A stretch of DNA of 64,000 nt from Austropuccinia psidii (lineage: Eukaryota > Basidiomycota > Pucciniomycetes > Pucciniales > Sphaerophragmiaceae), in NCBI GenBank assembly GCA_023105745.1, contig JALGQZ010000011.1:10502975-10566974 (forward strand). The letters are read 5' to 3'. A program made the position numbers and the translations under genes. Of this stretch, positions 35,540 through 45,714 are shown piece after piece. Within the stretch, counting starts at the first letter, position 1. Each line of letters starts with the position of its first letter. The notes below the pieces were generated by a model. That model was not told the DNA's origin. It did no database searches and saw only the letters and a program-made list of their open reading frames with translations.

Positions 35540-37352
35540 TGTGGATCATAAATTCTGACATGTCAGGATACAATGCTGTTAATCTGTCTTTTTGTTGGCA
35601 AAACCATGGTAAAGCTTTGTCTTTATCAGCATTAAATTTGGCAGATTCAAAGGCTGTTTCCACTTTAAGCCTCCAAGCATCATTGGCCCATTTGTTTATA
35701 ATTTGGGTTTTCCACCAAGTCCAACTTTGGTGTCCATGTGCTTGTCTTAATTTGATATACCATCTGTGAGCTGATCTGGTAAGCAAGGTGTTAAATCTTT
35801 CTGTTACCAATCTGTCTGGTAATTAAAAATCTTCTTGAATCATGTCAATACCTCTGATGAATTGCATATGGTCATATTCTCCTTCACCACTGAAATGAAG
35901 CCATTCCTTAAGTTTTGGTACTTCTTTCAGGAGTTCTTGGCCCATTGATGGTTCCAAGTTATGAAAAGAAGTGGAAAATTCATTTTTAACTGTGAGTTCA
36001 CAACCTCCAATACTTGTTATTTGGAATTCTTGTGCCCTCATTCTGATTCAAAGGTGTAGACATTCTTGGTAAGGTGTGAAGTAATTGTTCAATATCATTC
36101 ATTTTACTATTTTTACACCTTTGGAAATTTCTGAATTCATTTTGTAAAGTTTGTATTGAATTTATTACATTAGTTTTATGAATATCTTCTGTTTTTTTTA
36201 ATTCTTTCCATAGTTCTGTTTGTGTAGTATTATCAGAGGTGATCTGATTCAACTTCATTGTTAATTTTGATATTTCCTCTTGTGAGGTGTCAAAACACTT
36301 TTTCAAGGCAATTGTATATGTCTTTACTTCAGTAAATGATTATGAAATATTCTCAAGAACACTTTTATTCTCCTGTTTGATAGTTCTTATGGCTTGTTTT
36401 ATTATTGTTTCAATTATGTCATCAATATTGAATTTAGAATATTTGTCTTTCAATTCTTTAATAATGGCAGATTGTTCATTTATCTCATTGCCAAAAGTAT
36501 TTTCATTATTAGAAGTTTCAATTTTTCTTAAAACTTTCTCAAAACACATAAGTGTTTCATTTATTTGGCTCAGACTTAAGTTGTTTGTTTTAATATCTTT
36601 ACAAATGGATGAATTTTTATCAGAAACAGGAGTTTTTACATCATTTATAGCTTCATACAACTCTGGGATAGAATCAAAGACATCAGAAATCATTTCTAAT
36701 ATCTTAATCTGGCTTCCTCCTTTTTCTGTAATTCCATCATTGTTCTGGAAATCTGAAATACACTTTCCATGGCATCCTGCTGAATCTTTGGGATTCTGTA
36801 GCCCTGGCTGTAAGGCTTTGTGGCTGGTGCCTTTCCTTTGCCCTTGTTTTGAGCTTGTTGCTTCTTTTCACATTTTAATTGCTGATGCTGGCTACTGGGG
36901 CGGTTTTTGGCACTTTGTTGGGTGGTGGAGGCTTGTTTTTCCTCCATTCTTCTGTTAAAATCATCATGTTCTTCTTTTCCATCAATGGATGACATCCATT
37001 GAGTAACTTGCAAGTGTTGGGATGGCCCAGGAATTTTCTCACAGTCAGGTAAGAATTCATGCATTTTTTCCACAGATATGCAAGGATCTGGTACTCTTTG
37101 TGCTGAAATGCATTGTTTTAAGCCTTCTTGATGGCTTTGTAAATTTCCACTGAGGCTTCTTGTGGCGGTGTCAGCTCTTTTTGAAGGTAAAACAGTATTA
37201 TCAGCTTCAGAATGACATAATTTATTAATTTGGAAGTCATCAACTGACCCTTGTCCTTCTGTAACTGATTGGCTTCTGCCATAATCATGTCTATGACCTT
37301 TTTGGGAGCTGCTTGAGGGGTTATAGCTGGCTCCTGATCTGGTTGAAGGCAT
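35540..37352 (-). pseudogene. gag of B1, 5' and capsid part, frameshifted
   Basis: It starts at an ATG (37352) with MPSTRSGASYNPSSSSQKG, a basic, serine-rich start. A first frame to 36696, a second 36693-36340, a third 36306-35998 and further pieces to 35540 together follow one gag: a long helical, probably coiled-coil middle (NETLMCFEKVLRKIE) and a capsid block (FSGEGEYDHMQFIRGID, then TWWKTQIINKWAND). Internal frame changes and stops disable it. The C-terminal end continues beyond the nested solo LTR at 33709. The sequence is of the type I associate with abundant Austropuccinia psidii retroelements. Confidence 0.87.
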
Positions 37353-37800
37353 ATTTTATTATTAAAAAGCTTAAAATAGTAATTTACGTCAACAAACTCA
37401 CTATTTGCCAAATTCTTAGCCTTCGGAAGGGTATTACTTATATCCAAGTTAATGAATTCAGAAGAAATTGGTCCTGGTTGATTATTCTGAGTTATAATAA
37501 CTGTACTATAATCGTCAGAATTCACAGTACTTTCAGGAATAATGCTTGTTACTGTTGAGGCTGTTTAAATATTCTCTTTCCTTACCACATTGTCAGACAC
37601 TAAAATTGATGAAAAAGCCAATTGATTAAGTAATAAGGATTTTTTCAAGAGAGAAATGAAAAAATAAAGCCTCACTTATAATATGAAAAGAAAGTTTTTA
37701 TGTATTTTTTAAATTAAAAGTATTTTTTTTATGTTTTTAAATTTTCAAATGTAAGAAAAAAAGATTTAAAAAAAGCAAAAAATTATGTCACAGGTAAATT
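37353..37800 (-). other. B1 leader between primer site and gag
   Basis: AT-rich, without a supported gene. The open stretch just upstream of gag (to 37525) is in a different frame from gag and has no recognisable content. Confidence 0.5.
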
Positions 37801-37818
37801 ATCATGGCTGGGCCCCCA
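37801..37818 (-). other. Primer-binding site of B1
   Basis: The minus strand reads TGGGGGCCCAGCCATGAT two bases after the 5' LTR end. It shares TGGGGGCC with A1 and about 13 of 18 positions with a tRNA-Pro-type primer site recalled from murine retroviruses. The tRNA identity is unverified. Confidence 0.65.
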
Positions 37819-37820
37819 AA

Positions 37821-39596
37821 TATAAGGTGTGGATACAAAACTTTGATTGAAAAACAAGTACTCTTCCTGTTCTCAAAATTTGTATAAGGTAGAATATAAT
37901 TAAATATAGTATGAAATAGTATTTTCAAGAGAAAAAACCACCAATTTTATTGTTTTTGACTTTATGAGTATAAAACAATAAAAATTTATCTTAAAATAGT
38001 CTACAAGAGATATTTAAGGCTACAAAAGAAATTTCTTCAAGAGAAATTTCAATTGGAATTAATTGAGCAAAGAACTGCAAGAAATTAATTAAAGGAAAAA
38101 TTCTTTAAAAAGACATTTAAAGAGAAAACACATCCAAAAGTGACCAGAGTGAATTTGGAAACAAAGTGACAAAGCTTAACAGTGATGAAAGATGCTTTAA
38201 TTCACTTTTGGGGTGGTTCAAGGGGTAAAATGATTATAATAGTTACAAACAATGATTATAATGATTTTTTCACGTGGTTAAAAGGTTTAAAATGATTTAA
38301 AAAGGGTGGTTGGAATATTTTATTTATTGGTTTGACAGTTTTTAAACTAATTATAAAAGGAAAAGATTCTAACATGCAGAACAAAGTGGGGCAAAGAAGA
38401 CATTATTTTATAGCCATCAATTTTCTTACTCCAAAAGTCACATTTACTCTTGTCAGTCGTGGAAAACACTATGACAACTGAAAAACCAATTATGGCATCA
38501 TTGAACCCCGGTTTAGACCAACAAAGGGCTGGTTTTAGCCATTTTAGACCCTTAAATCAGCCATTACTATAGCAATACCTGGTCTAGAGCCTTCAAAACA
38601 TGTCAGGATGTGTGTAAGAGTCATAGAAACTAGTTAAAACTTTTTTTACTAATATTTTTTTAACTTAAGGGTAGTTTTACCCTCTTGGCAACAGTTAAAA
38701 CTGCCCTGGCTGGTATCAAAACCTCATCATAAATTGAGTCACAGACCCTGTGACTCAATTCCAGGCCAAAAGTTATTAACATTTGCATGGATTCTGACAT
38801 CCCATGCCTGTCAGCAAGGATTTTGGGGGTCTGGCTCCCCCTTGGAGCTAGAGTTCTTTTTCCCCCCCAGAATTAATCTTTCCAATTTATTTTTTCTTTA
38901 ACTCCTCATCATGTAATACACTTGTAATTTACACATACAATTCAATTGAGTTTTTACAGTACACAACTGTAATAATTGATACCTCATATGAAAATTACAG
39001 TTCACTTGTGTAATACATGCACACATTTTGACATTCCAATTGAAAATACTTCAATTCCTCATAACTTCTAAACTACACACAACACCTCAATTTTAACACA
39101 AAAATTGATGGTTAACACCACATGTGGTCTTAATTAAATTAAGATTTTGATGATTTTCAACTTTTGTACAGGAAATACTAAAAACTTCATTTAAGCTTAT
39201 TTAGAGTTGACTTACAGAACTTTTACCCAGAGGTTTCCCCACCTTATTTTTTATGAGGAATCCAATGGTGAAGTAATTTTCTTAAGTTTATTTATTGGAT
39301 AAAAATTTATAATATATTTTATGTAACTTTTTACCAAAAATATTTGAATTTCATTAATTTTATTAAATATTCATTTTTACTTAATTTTTTTGAAGTAAAA
39401 ATGCATTTTCACAATTTTAAAATTTAATATAATTTTTATTTTAAATTATAATTAAATTTTTATTTTTATATATAAATTTATATTTATATTTTAACTTTTA
39501 TTTTGATAATATAAATAAATTTATTTTGTTTATATTGATATCTTCTTTTTTTATTTGTGGTGTTTTGGGTATATGAAAATACCTCTAAGGCTCACA
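37821..39596 (-). mobile_element. 5' LTR of family B element B1
   Basis: On the plus strand TATAAGGTGTGG (first TG mutated to TA) to CTAAGGCTCACA, 1776 bp. Direct repeat of 27856-29613. Followed by the ATAAG duplication. Confidence 0.9.
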
Positions 39597-39601
39597 ATAA
39601 G
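39597..39601. repeat. Target-site duplication of B1, right copy (ATAAG)
   Basis: Exact match to 27851-27855. Confidence 0.9.
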
Positions 39602-39712
39602 ACTTAGAAGGGGGATAAAGGAGATAAATTTTGTATACAAAAAAACAAATAATAATTTCAATTTTAATAAATATATATATGAGTGGTTTTTTCTGAAAGG
39701 GGGTAAATATTG
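39602..39712 (+). repeat. Repeat X, copy c, left part
   Basis: It starts ACTTAGAAGGGGGATA as in copy b near 26055. It is split from its continuation at 49248 by the D1 insertion. Confidence 0.55.
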
Positions 39713-39717
39713 GAGAA
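39713..39717. repeat. Target-site duplication of D1, left copy (GAGAA)
   Basis: Exact match to 49243-49247. Confidence 0.95.
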
Positions 39718-41179
39718 TGTCACAGGGGCTCTTGGACAGAAACACAAGAGTGGCCTGGCACTCAGCAATCAGGGAACTCACTTGGAAGACTCCAAAGAAT
39801 AAAGAAATAAAAATAAAGAATAAATTCCTCTAAAAGATATGCAGGTACAAGATGAGATGCAAAGAGGAAAGGGAAGCCAAATGGCCAAAGAGCCAACCAA
39901 GTAAGTCCTTAATCACTGTTTCAACCTGCCAAAAATGAATAATGGAATTAGTAAGGATATGACCACCAAATATCCATTGACAGGCAAAGAAAGAGAAAGA
40001 GAAAGGTGCTAAATGACTGACTTAATAATATCAGTATTTGCTTAACTAAAGTGAAAAGAAAATAGAGATAAAATAAAATCAAAATATATTAATTAACTGG
40101 GGAAAACCCCCCAGGGTGGAAAGGGTAACCGGTATATGTGAAAAGTTGGGAGCTTGAGTTCTTCAGGCTGAAAACTGATCTGTATTGATCCTTGAGGCTG
40201 TATTGATTGTTTTGGGAATTGATACAGCTGGCTAATATTGAAATTGAATTGGGTTGAATGAATTTCCCATGATTGAAAATGAAATACAGTTCTTGATGGA
40301 TCCAGACTGTATTGAAATGAATATGGTTGCCAAGATGGATTGAGTGGAGCTTTGACACTTGACAACTTCTTTTTGGCACTGCCTCTTGAATACACTTGAG
40401 AATGAATTGAAAGTATTCCCTTGGAAGGAATACTTGGAATGAGAATAACCAATGACTGCTTGATGGCGTCATTGGTCTTTGACACTGAAACACTTGCTCT
40501 TGAGCCTTGATGATTCCTCTGAATGATTGGGTGCCTTGATGACGTGATGAGATGTTGGAATGTCGAAATGAGCATTTGATATTGCCACCATTGAATTGCT
40601 GTTGAAAAATGATGCACAATGATATATAACATCATTTATGGCATATTGGTTGATTGGCAAGAAGATTACGTCCAAAGGTCTTGAGGTGGAAAGGCAGAGG
40701 GAAAAGGATGGATGTAATGGCTTCAGAGCTTGGAATGGTGTTTCTGGGCCTTTTGGGGTTTTTGGCCACTTTTGGGTTCTGAGCCAAAAACTGGCCCAAA
40801 AGGCGGGAAAGTGTCTTTTGGACACTTTGCGTCAAAGTGCGCCAAAATGCGCAAAATGCGCAAAAGTGCGCAAATGCGCAAAATGCGCAAAATGCGCATT
40901 ATGAGCCCAAATGGCCAAAAACAGCCATTTGGGCCATTTCCCCTGTTTTTGAGGGAAATGACCAGAAATACCCATTTGGGCATAAATTGCCGCTATGGGT
41001 TCTGGATTGAGGTGAAGGGCCATAAAGGCCCCAAAACACAAATGGCCATAAATGGTCCATAAGATAATGACGTGGCCATATTGGCCACTGGTGATGGATA
41101 TGGCCAATTGGCCATAAAGGAACCGTGGCTTGATATGCCATATGGGGATCCAAGGAGGTGAATTGCCATGGTTGTGACA
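39718..41179 (-). mobile_element. 3' LTR of chromovirus D1
   Basis: 1462 bp bounded by 7-bp inverted ends TGTCACA/TGTGACA. It is nearly identical to 47753-49242: about three substitutions outside the minisatellite, an 18-bp tandem duplication here (around 40179-40210), and fewer minisatellite units. Long frames inside this LTR on both strands are chance products of its composition, not genes. It holds an 11-bp stem GCCCAAATGGC/GCCATTTGGGC (40905-40934) and an 18-bp perfect palindrome (41099-41116). Confidence 0.95.
40837..40898. repeat. TGCGCAAA minisatellite in the 3' LTR, 7 units
   Basis: Seven TGCGC cores spaced 8-11 bp with A-rich linkers. The 5' LTR copy (48854-48960) has 12 cores. Confidence 0.9.
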
Positions 41180-41193
41180 GTACCCCCCACCTT
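41180..41193 (-). other. Polypurine tract of D1
   Basis: The minus strand reads AAGGTGGGGGGTAC directly before the 3' LTR. Confidence 0.85.
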
Positions 41194-41985
41194 GAAATGG
41201 TGAGCTCCTGAGCACCAATACAAGGTGAAGCCTGTTGAGGCTATTGGAAAGATTTTGAGAGAGTGATTCAAGAGGACTGATTAAGATAAGAAATTTGAAG
41301 ACTGATATTAAAAATTTGACATTTGACGCAGGACTTGCTTGATCTTCTTTTGACATTGGCTTCATGATTTGAATTGAATTTTAAAATGAATGAAAATTTT
41401 TGATGTGATAATTGACGTGATAAAAGGAAATTTAAAATGAAAGTAAAATAGAAATAAAGAATGAAAATGAAAATAAGAAAAGAAAAGGAAAAAGAAAGAG
41501 AAAAATGAATTGAATCTTGAGGAGGTTCCAATCTTCATCACGGAGGTTGATAACTGATTTTGAAATTGGCCAAGGACCTGGAAAGATAAATTTGATGCCA
41601 GGTGCTCACAAAGTGGCCAAGGTGATGTTTTGACAAGATTGTAGGCCCCTCAGGGAAGTGCACACCAGGAGAGGAACTTACTTTTGGTAATTACCACTCC
41701 CACCAGTGCCATAAAAATAAAACAAACTGTTGAAGGAATGAATTTGAATTTGGAATCTTGGAAATGAATTGAAAAGTGAATGGCCCATTGTCCCAAGTGA
41801 AAATGGCCATAAGATTGGAAATGAAGTTGAAAGCCATGCCAAAGATCTGTGTCCAAAATTGCAAAGTGCTCACAGAGTGGCCAAGGTGATGCTTACAACA
41901 AAAAGAGTAGAATACCCCTAAAGGTGCATACCAGGAGTGGGACTTACTTTTGGTAATTCCTCTTCCCACCAAGCACCATAATGAA
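41194..41985 (-). other. D1 3' untranslated region with an internal duplication
   Basis: About 800 bp between the pol stop and the polypurine tract. A block of roughly 110 bp near 41600-41706 recurs at 41866-41985 (period 264 bp). Both copies contain GTGCTCACA, AGTGGCCAAGGTGATG, CACACCAGGAG or CATACCAGGAG, and CTTACTTTTGGTAATT. On the coding strand both carry AAAAGTAAGT, a good 5' splice-site match. The rest is low-complexity purine-rich DNA (41400-41520). No gene is supported. Confidence 0.6.
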
Positions 41986-44900
41986 TCAAGCTTTTGAAGA
42001 ATTCGGCCCAGGCTTGTCAGGATATAATGAATGAAAATCTTTGACAAGTTCAGGACAATTCTTGAGGTTTTCGGTTGGTTCCCAAGTGGATCTTTCTGGG
42101 TCTTGACTGAAACCTTTCCATTCCACCAGATACCATAATTTTCCTCTCTTGAGCTTTGAGTCCAGTATTTGAGAGACTTCCCATTCCTCTTCTTCTTCAA
42201 TGGTGATTGGAGGAGGAGGCTCTTGATGCCTATTTGGGATTGTTGACGTCTTGACTGGTTCCAAAAGGGAAATATGGAAAACTGGGTGGATGGATTTCCA
42301 TTGAGATGGAAGCTTGAGGTGGTAGGCATGAGTGCTGACTTTCTTCAAGATTGGAAAAGGACCCAGCCATCTTTCAGACAGCTTTTTGGTGGGTCTGGTT
42401 GATTTGATGTTCTTGGAAGAGAGCCATACCATGTCACCAGGATTGAAAACAGGTGGACTTGCTCTACTTTTATCTGCATACCTCTTAAACCTGTTTATGG
42501 CAACTTCAAGTTCTCTCTTGACATATTGCTGTACTGATTGGATTTTTGTTGATAACTTTCCAGCCGGAGTGTCTTGAGTGATGTGAACTGAGTCAAAATG
42601 AGGATCTCTTCCATAAACAGTGAAAAACGGTGATTGTTTTGTTGAAGAGTGGTCAGAGTTATTGTAGGCAAATTCAGCCAGAGGGAGCCAGGTGTTCCAA
42701 TCATCTTGATGATAACTGACATACATCCGAAGGTACTGTTCTAGTATCTGATTTACCCTCTCTGTCTGTCCATCAGTTTCTGGATGGTAAGCAGTTGACA
42801 AGTCTCTTGAAATCTTGAGCTGCTGACAAAGGTTGGTCCAAAAGGAAGAAACAAAAAGTGAACCTCGATCACTAACAATGCTTGAAGGAAGGCCATGCTT
42901 TGAGAAAATATTCTTGATGAATAAATGGGCCAAATATAATGAAGTGATTGAAGCTATTGTTGGAATAAAAACCGCCATTTTTGAGAATCTGTCCACTATG
43001 ACTAAAATTGAATCAAAGGAATTGGACAGTGGCAGTTGAGTGATGAAATCCATTGAAAGACAAATCCAAGGACCACTTGGAATTGGAAGAGGCTTGAGGA
43101 GTCCAAACTTCTTGTGATGAATATTTTTGTTTCTTGAACACTGTTGACAGGATGAGACATAATCCTTGATAAATTGAGTCATGCCGGACCAGTGGAAATC
43201 CCGCTTGACAAGTTTGAGAGTCTTCTCTTGGCCAGGGTGTCCAGCTAGAGGAGAGTCATGCCGATTTTGAAGTATATTGAGTTGAATTGTGGGGTCATTT
43301 GGGACCACCACCCGATCTTTGAAAAGGAGAAGTTTGGAAGAGGAATCAAGAGAATAATCTTGGACAGATTTACCTTTACCCAAATCTTCAAGGACACTTC
43401 TATATTGAGAATCTTGCCACACTGCCTTCTGAATTGAATCAATCAAATTTGAAAATGAATCCACCTTGACTGCAAAAAACTTTGAGGCTTGAATTTCATC
43501 TTGCTTGATTATCTTCTGATAGTTCATTGGATTCTTGCTGATGAAATCCTCCCCCCTCTCCGGGTAAACGTCGTCCCAACGTGACAAGGCATCTGGAAGG
43601 GTGGCCAAGCGGCCAGGGCGGTAAGTGATTGAGAAATGAAATTCAGATAAAAATTCAGCCCAGCGGGCTTGACGGCGAGTGAGAATCTTGGAAGACATGA
43701 AATATTGAAGAGATGAATGATCGGTGAGAACTTCAAAAGGGGAAGAAATAGAAAGAAGGAAAGCTCTCCAGCGCTTGAGAGCCCAGACTATGCCAAGGAG
43801 TTCCTTGTCATGAATCTCATAATTGAGCTCGGCTGGGAGAAGCTTGCGGCTATCAAATGCAATGGGATGTTTTCCTGAGTCAGAGACCTGACTCAGTACA
43901 GCACCCAAGGCATAATCTGATGCATCGGTCTCTACAATGGTGGGTAGAGAGGGATTGAAATGAGAAAGGATTGGAGCAGTGGTGAATGCCTCTTTGAGTT
44001 GATGAAACTGTCTAAGAGCTTCCTCATTGAGGGGAAAACGGGAATCTTTCTTGAGGAAACTTGTGAGTGAACTAATTTTCTTTGAATAATTCTTGATGAA
44101 ACGGCGGTAAAAATTGGCAAAGCCAAGGAATGATTGAAGAGCCTTGAGGTTTCTTGGAGGTGGCCAATTGAGAATTTGCTGGACTTTTGCTTGGTCCATC
44201 TTGAGGCCTTCAGAAGAAACTACATAACCAAGATATTCCACACTAGAAACATGAAATAGGCATTTGGACGCCTTAGCAAAGAGGTTATTGGCTCTGAGTC
44301 TGGAAAGAACAGTGGACACATGAGTGACATGTTCTTCCTCAGATTTGGAAAAGACCATAATGTCATCCAAATAAACCACAACATAAACATCAAGAAGATC
44401 ATAAAAAATATCATTGACGAGATTTTGAAAAGAAGCAGGAGCATTGGTAAGCCCAAATGGCATAACCAAGTACTCATAACTACCATATTTGGTTCTAAAA
44501 CAAGTCAAATGTTCATCACCTTCCTTGATTCTGAGCAGGTTATATGCACCACGCAAATCAATCTTGGAGAAGATAGAAGAACCATTGAAAACAGTGAGAA
44601 GCTGATTCATAGGAGGAACAGGATACTTGTTCTTCCTAGTAACAGCATTGAGCTTGCGGTAATCAACACACAAACGGAGGCCACCATCTTTCTTTTTGAC
44701 AAAAAGAACAGGTGCTCCTGTAGCAGAGGAGCTTGGCCGGATGAAACCTTTCTCTACATTCTCTGAAATGTAGGCCCTGAGTGTATCTGACTCTTGGTTT
44801 GATAAAGAGTAGATCACCCCAACTGGAGGTAGAGACCCCTCCAGCTCGATATGATGATCACAGGCGCGGTGAGGAGGAAGTTTCTCTGCTTTCACCTTGG

Positions 44901-45708
44901 AAAATACATCCAAGTATTGGTGATAAACAGAAGGAACAACCTTCATCACAGTTTCTATTTCTTCTGGCTCTTCCTCTTCATCCCACAACTCCTCCAGGGA
45001 GTCATGATAAGATGAAGGAGGAAGGTCCATATTCCCAAAGAAGAGATGAAGTGAAGATACAGAATTATCTTCTCCAACATCTTGAATCTCTTTGAAGACT
45101 TCATCTCTAGATGATAGTAACGACTGATGGGAATTAAGGGAAGGAATATGGACAGAAGACGGAAATGATGGTGTTCTAGAATCACCAACCAGAGCTGCAC
45201 ATGATTTGGCAGAAGAAAAGTCATTACTGAAAGAAATTGAAGGATCATTATAGTCCTTATGATCAGAATTAAAGGTGATCAATCCTTGCCTCCAATCAAT
45301 AAATGGATTAAAATGATTGAGAAAGTCAAAGCCCAATATGAGGTCTTCTCCCTTGGGAGTATCAATGACTAAAAAGTCCCATTCAAAGCTTGGGAAGGAA
45401 GGGAGCTCAACCATATATTTAGTATGGTGAGTCACAAATAAGGAAGGAGACTCAGAGGAGTCAAGAATAATAAGGGGAATCTTCTCCGGGAGTTCTGACA
45501 TGGTCAAAGAATACTTGTGAACAAACTGCTTTGCAATAAATGAGTTGGTAGCACCAGAATCAATGAGAATACTGTAAAACATATCAGAGAGAGAAGAAAA
45601 AACAAAAAATTTAAGAGAATTTTTGACACCAGTATTCAGAATGCACAATTGTGCTCTGGATGGAAAACTGTGAAGACCATTGAACACAACATGATCTTCA
45701 CTCAGGCT
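41986..45708 (-). CDS. pol: D1 pol polyprotein: protease, RT, RNase H, integrase, chromodomain
   Basis: An uninterrupted frame of over 1230 codons, entered by -1 frameshift from gag at 45708; the first possible initiator, at 45687, is only a GTG. Counting residues from 45687: protease DSGA 43-46; RT about 325-500 with VYLDD (438-442); RNase H with ETDAS (586-590) and TDHSS (655-659); integrase zinc finger H810, H817, C847, C850; integrase catalytic D880, D940, E976 with the canonical 35-residue D-E spacing; then a C-terminal chromodomain (EVSQILDSKLKRGKLWYLVE) near 1150-1215. All catalytic residues seen are intact. It would copy the element RNA and integrate the cDNA, and the chromodomain would tether integrase to chromatin. 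Ty3/Gypsy chromovirus, probably Tf1/sushi-like. Confidence 0.95.
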   Translation of the reverse strand, partial: SLSEDHVVFNGLHSFPSRAQLCILNTGVKNSLKFFVFSSLSDMFYSILIDSGATNSFIAKQFVHKYSLTMSELPEKIPLIILDSSESPSLFVTHHTKYMVELPSFPSFEWDFLVIDTPKGEDLILGFDFLNHFNPFIDWRQGLITFNSDHKDYNDPSISFSNDFSSAKSCAALVGDSRTPSFPSSVHIPSLNSHQSLLSSRDEVFKEIQDVGEDNSVSSLHLFFGNMDLPPSSYHDSLEELWDEEEEPEEIETVMKVVPSVYHQYLDVFSKVKAEKLPPHRACDHHIELEGSLPPVGVIYSLSNQESDTLRAYISENVEKGFIRPSSSATGAPVLFVKKKDGGLRLCVDYRKLNAVTRKNKYPVPPMNQLLTVFNGSSIFSKIDLRGAYNLLRIKEGDEHLTCFRTKYGSYEYLVMPFGLTNAPASFQNLVNDIFYDLLDVYVVVYLDDIMVFSKSEEEHVTHVSTVLSRLRANNLFAKASKCLFHVSSVEYLGYVVSSEGLKMDQAKVQQILNWPPPRNLKALQSFLGFANFYRRFIKNYSKKISSLTSFLKKDSRFPLNEEALRQFHQLKEAFTTAPILSHFNPSLPTIVETDASDYALGAVLSQVSDSGKHPIAFDSRKLLPAELNYEIHDKELLGIVWALKRWRAFLLSISSPFEVLTDHSSLQYFMSSKILTRRQARWAEFLSEFHFSITYRPGRLATLPDALSRWDDVYPERGEDFISKNPMNYQKIIKQDEIQASKFFAVKVDSFSNLIDSIQKAVWQDSQYRSVLEDLGKGKSVQDYSLDSSSKLLLFKDRVVVPNDPTIQLNILQNRHDSPLAGHPGQEKTLKLVKRDFHWSGMTQFIKDYVSSCQQCSRNKNIHHKKFGLLKPLPIPSGPWICLSMDFITQLPLSNSFDSILVIVDRFSKMAVFIPTIASITSLYLAHLFIKNIFSKHGLPSSIVSDRGSLFVSSFWTNLCQQLKISRDLSTAYHPETDGQTERVNQILEQYLRMYVSYHQDDWNTWLPLAEFAYNNSDHSSTKQSPFFTVYGRDPHFDSVHITQDTPAGKLSTKIQSVQQYVKRELEVAINRFKRYADKSRASPPVFNPGDMVWLSSKNIKSTRPTKKLSERWLGPFPILKKVSTHAYHLKLPSQWKSIHPVFHISLLEPVKTSTIPNRHQEPPPPITIEEEEEWEVSQILDSKLKRGKLWYLVEWKGFSQDPERSTWEPTENLKNCPELVKDFHSLYPDKPGPNSSKA

Positions 45709-45714
45709 TTTCCC
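45670..45714 (-). promoter_or_regulatory. -1 ribosomal frameshift signal between gag and pol
   Basis: On the minus strand the gag codons CAG GGA AAA GCC TGA contain the heptamer G GGA AAA (45714-45708) in the correct phase. A 6-nt spacer follows, then a stem GTGAAGA (45701-45695) / TCTTCAC (45676-45670) with an 18-nt loop. Slipping back one base at AAA continues as AGC CTG AGT GAA into the open pol frame with no stop. Heptamer, spacer and stem all fit the established X XXY YYZ plus structure model. A longer pseudoknot was not assessed. Confidence 0.85.

Noticed and set aside
36287..36958. 223-codon plus-strand frame
   Set aside because: Antisense to B1 gag; hydrophobic by composition only.
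37118..37525. 135-codon minus-strand frame upstream of B1 gag
   Set aside because: Different frame from gag and overlaps its start; no recognisable domain.
40837..40898. CRISPR-like regular spacing of TGCGC units
   Set aside because: Units of 8-11 bp with A-rich linkers, no spacers of unique sequence, eukaryotic LTR context: a minisatellite.
44320..45095. Plus-strand frames of 104-148 codons
   Set aside because: Shadows of the D1 pol gene on the other strand.
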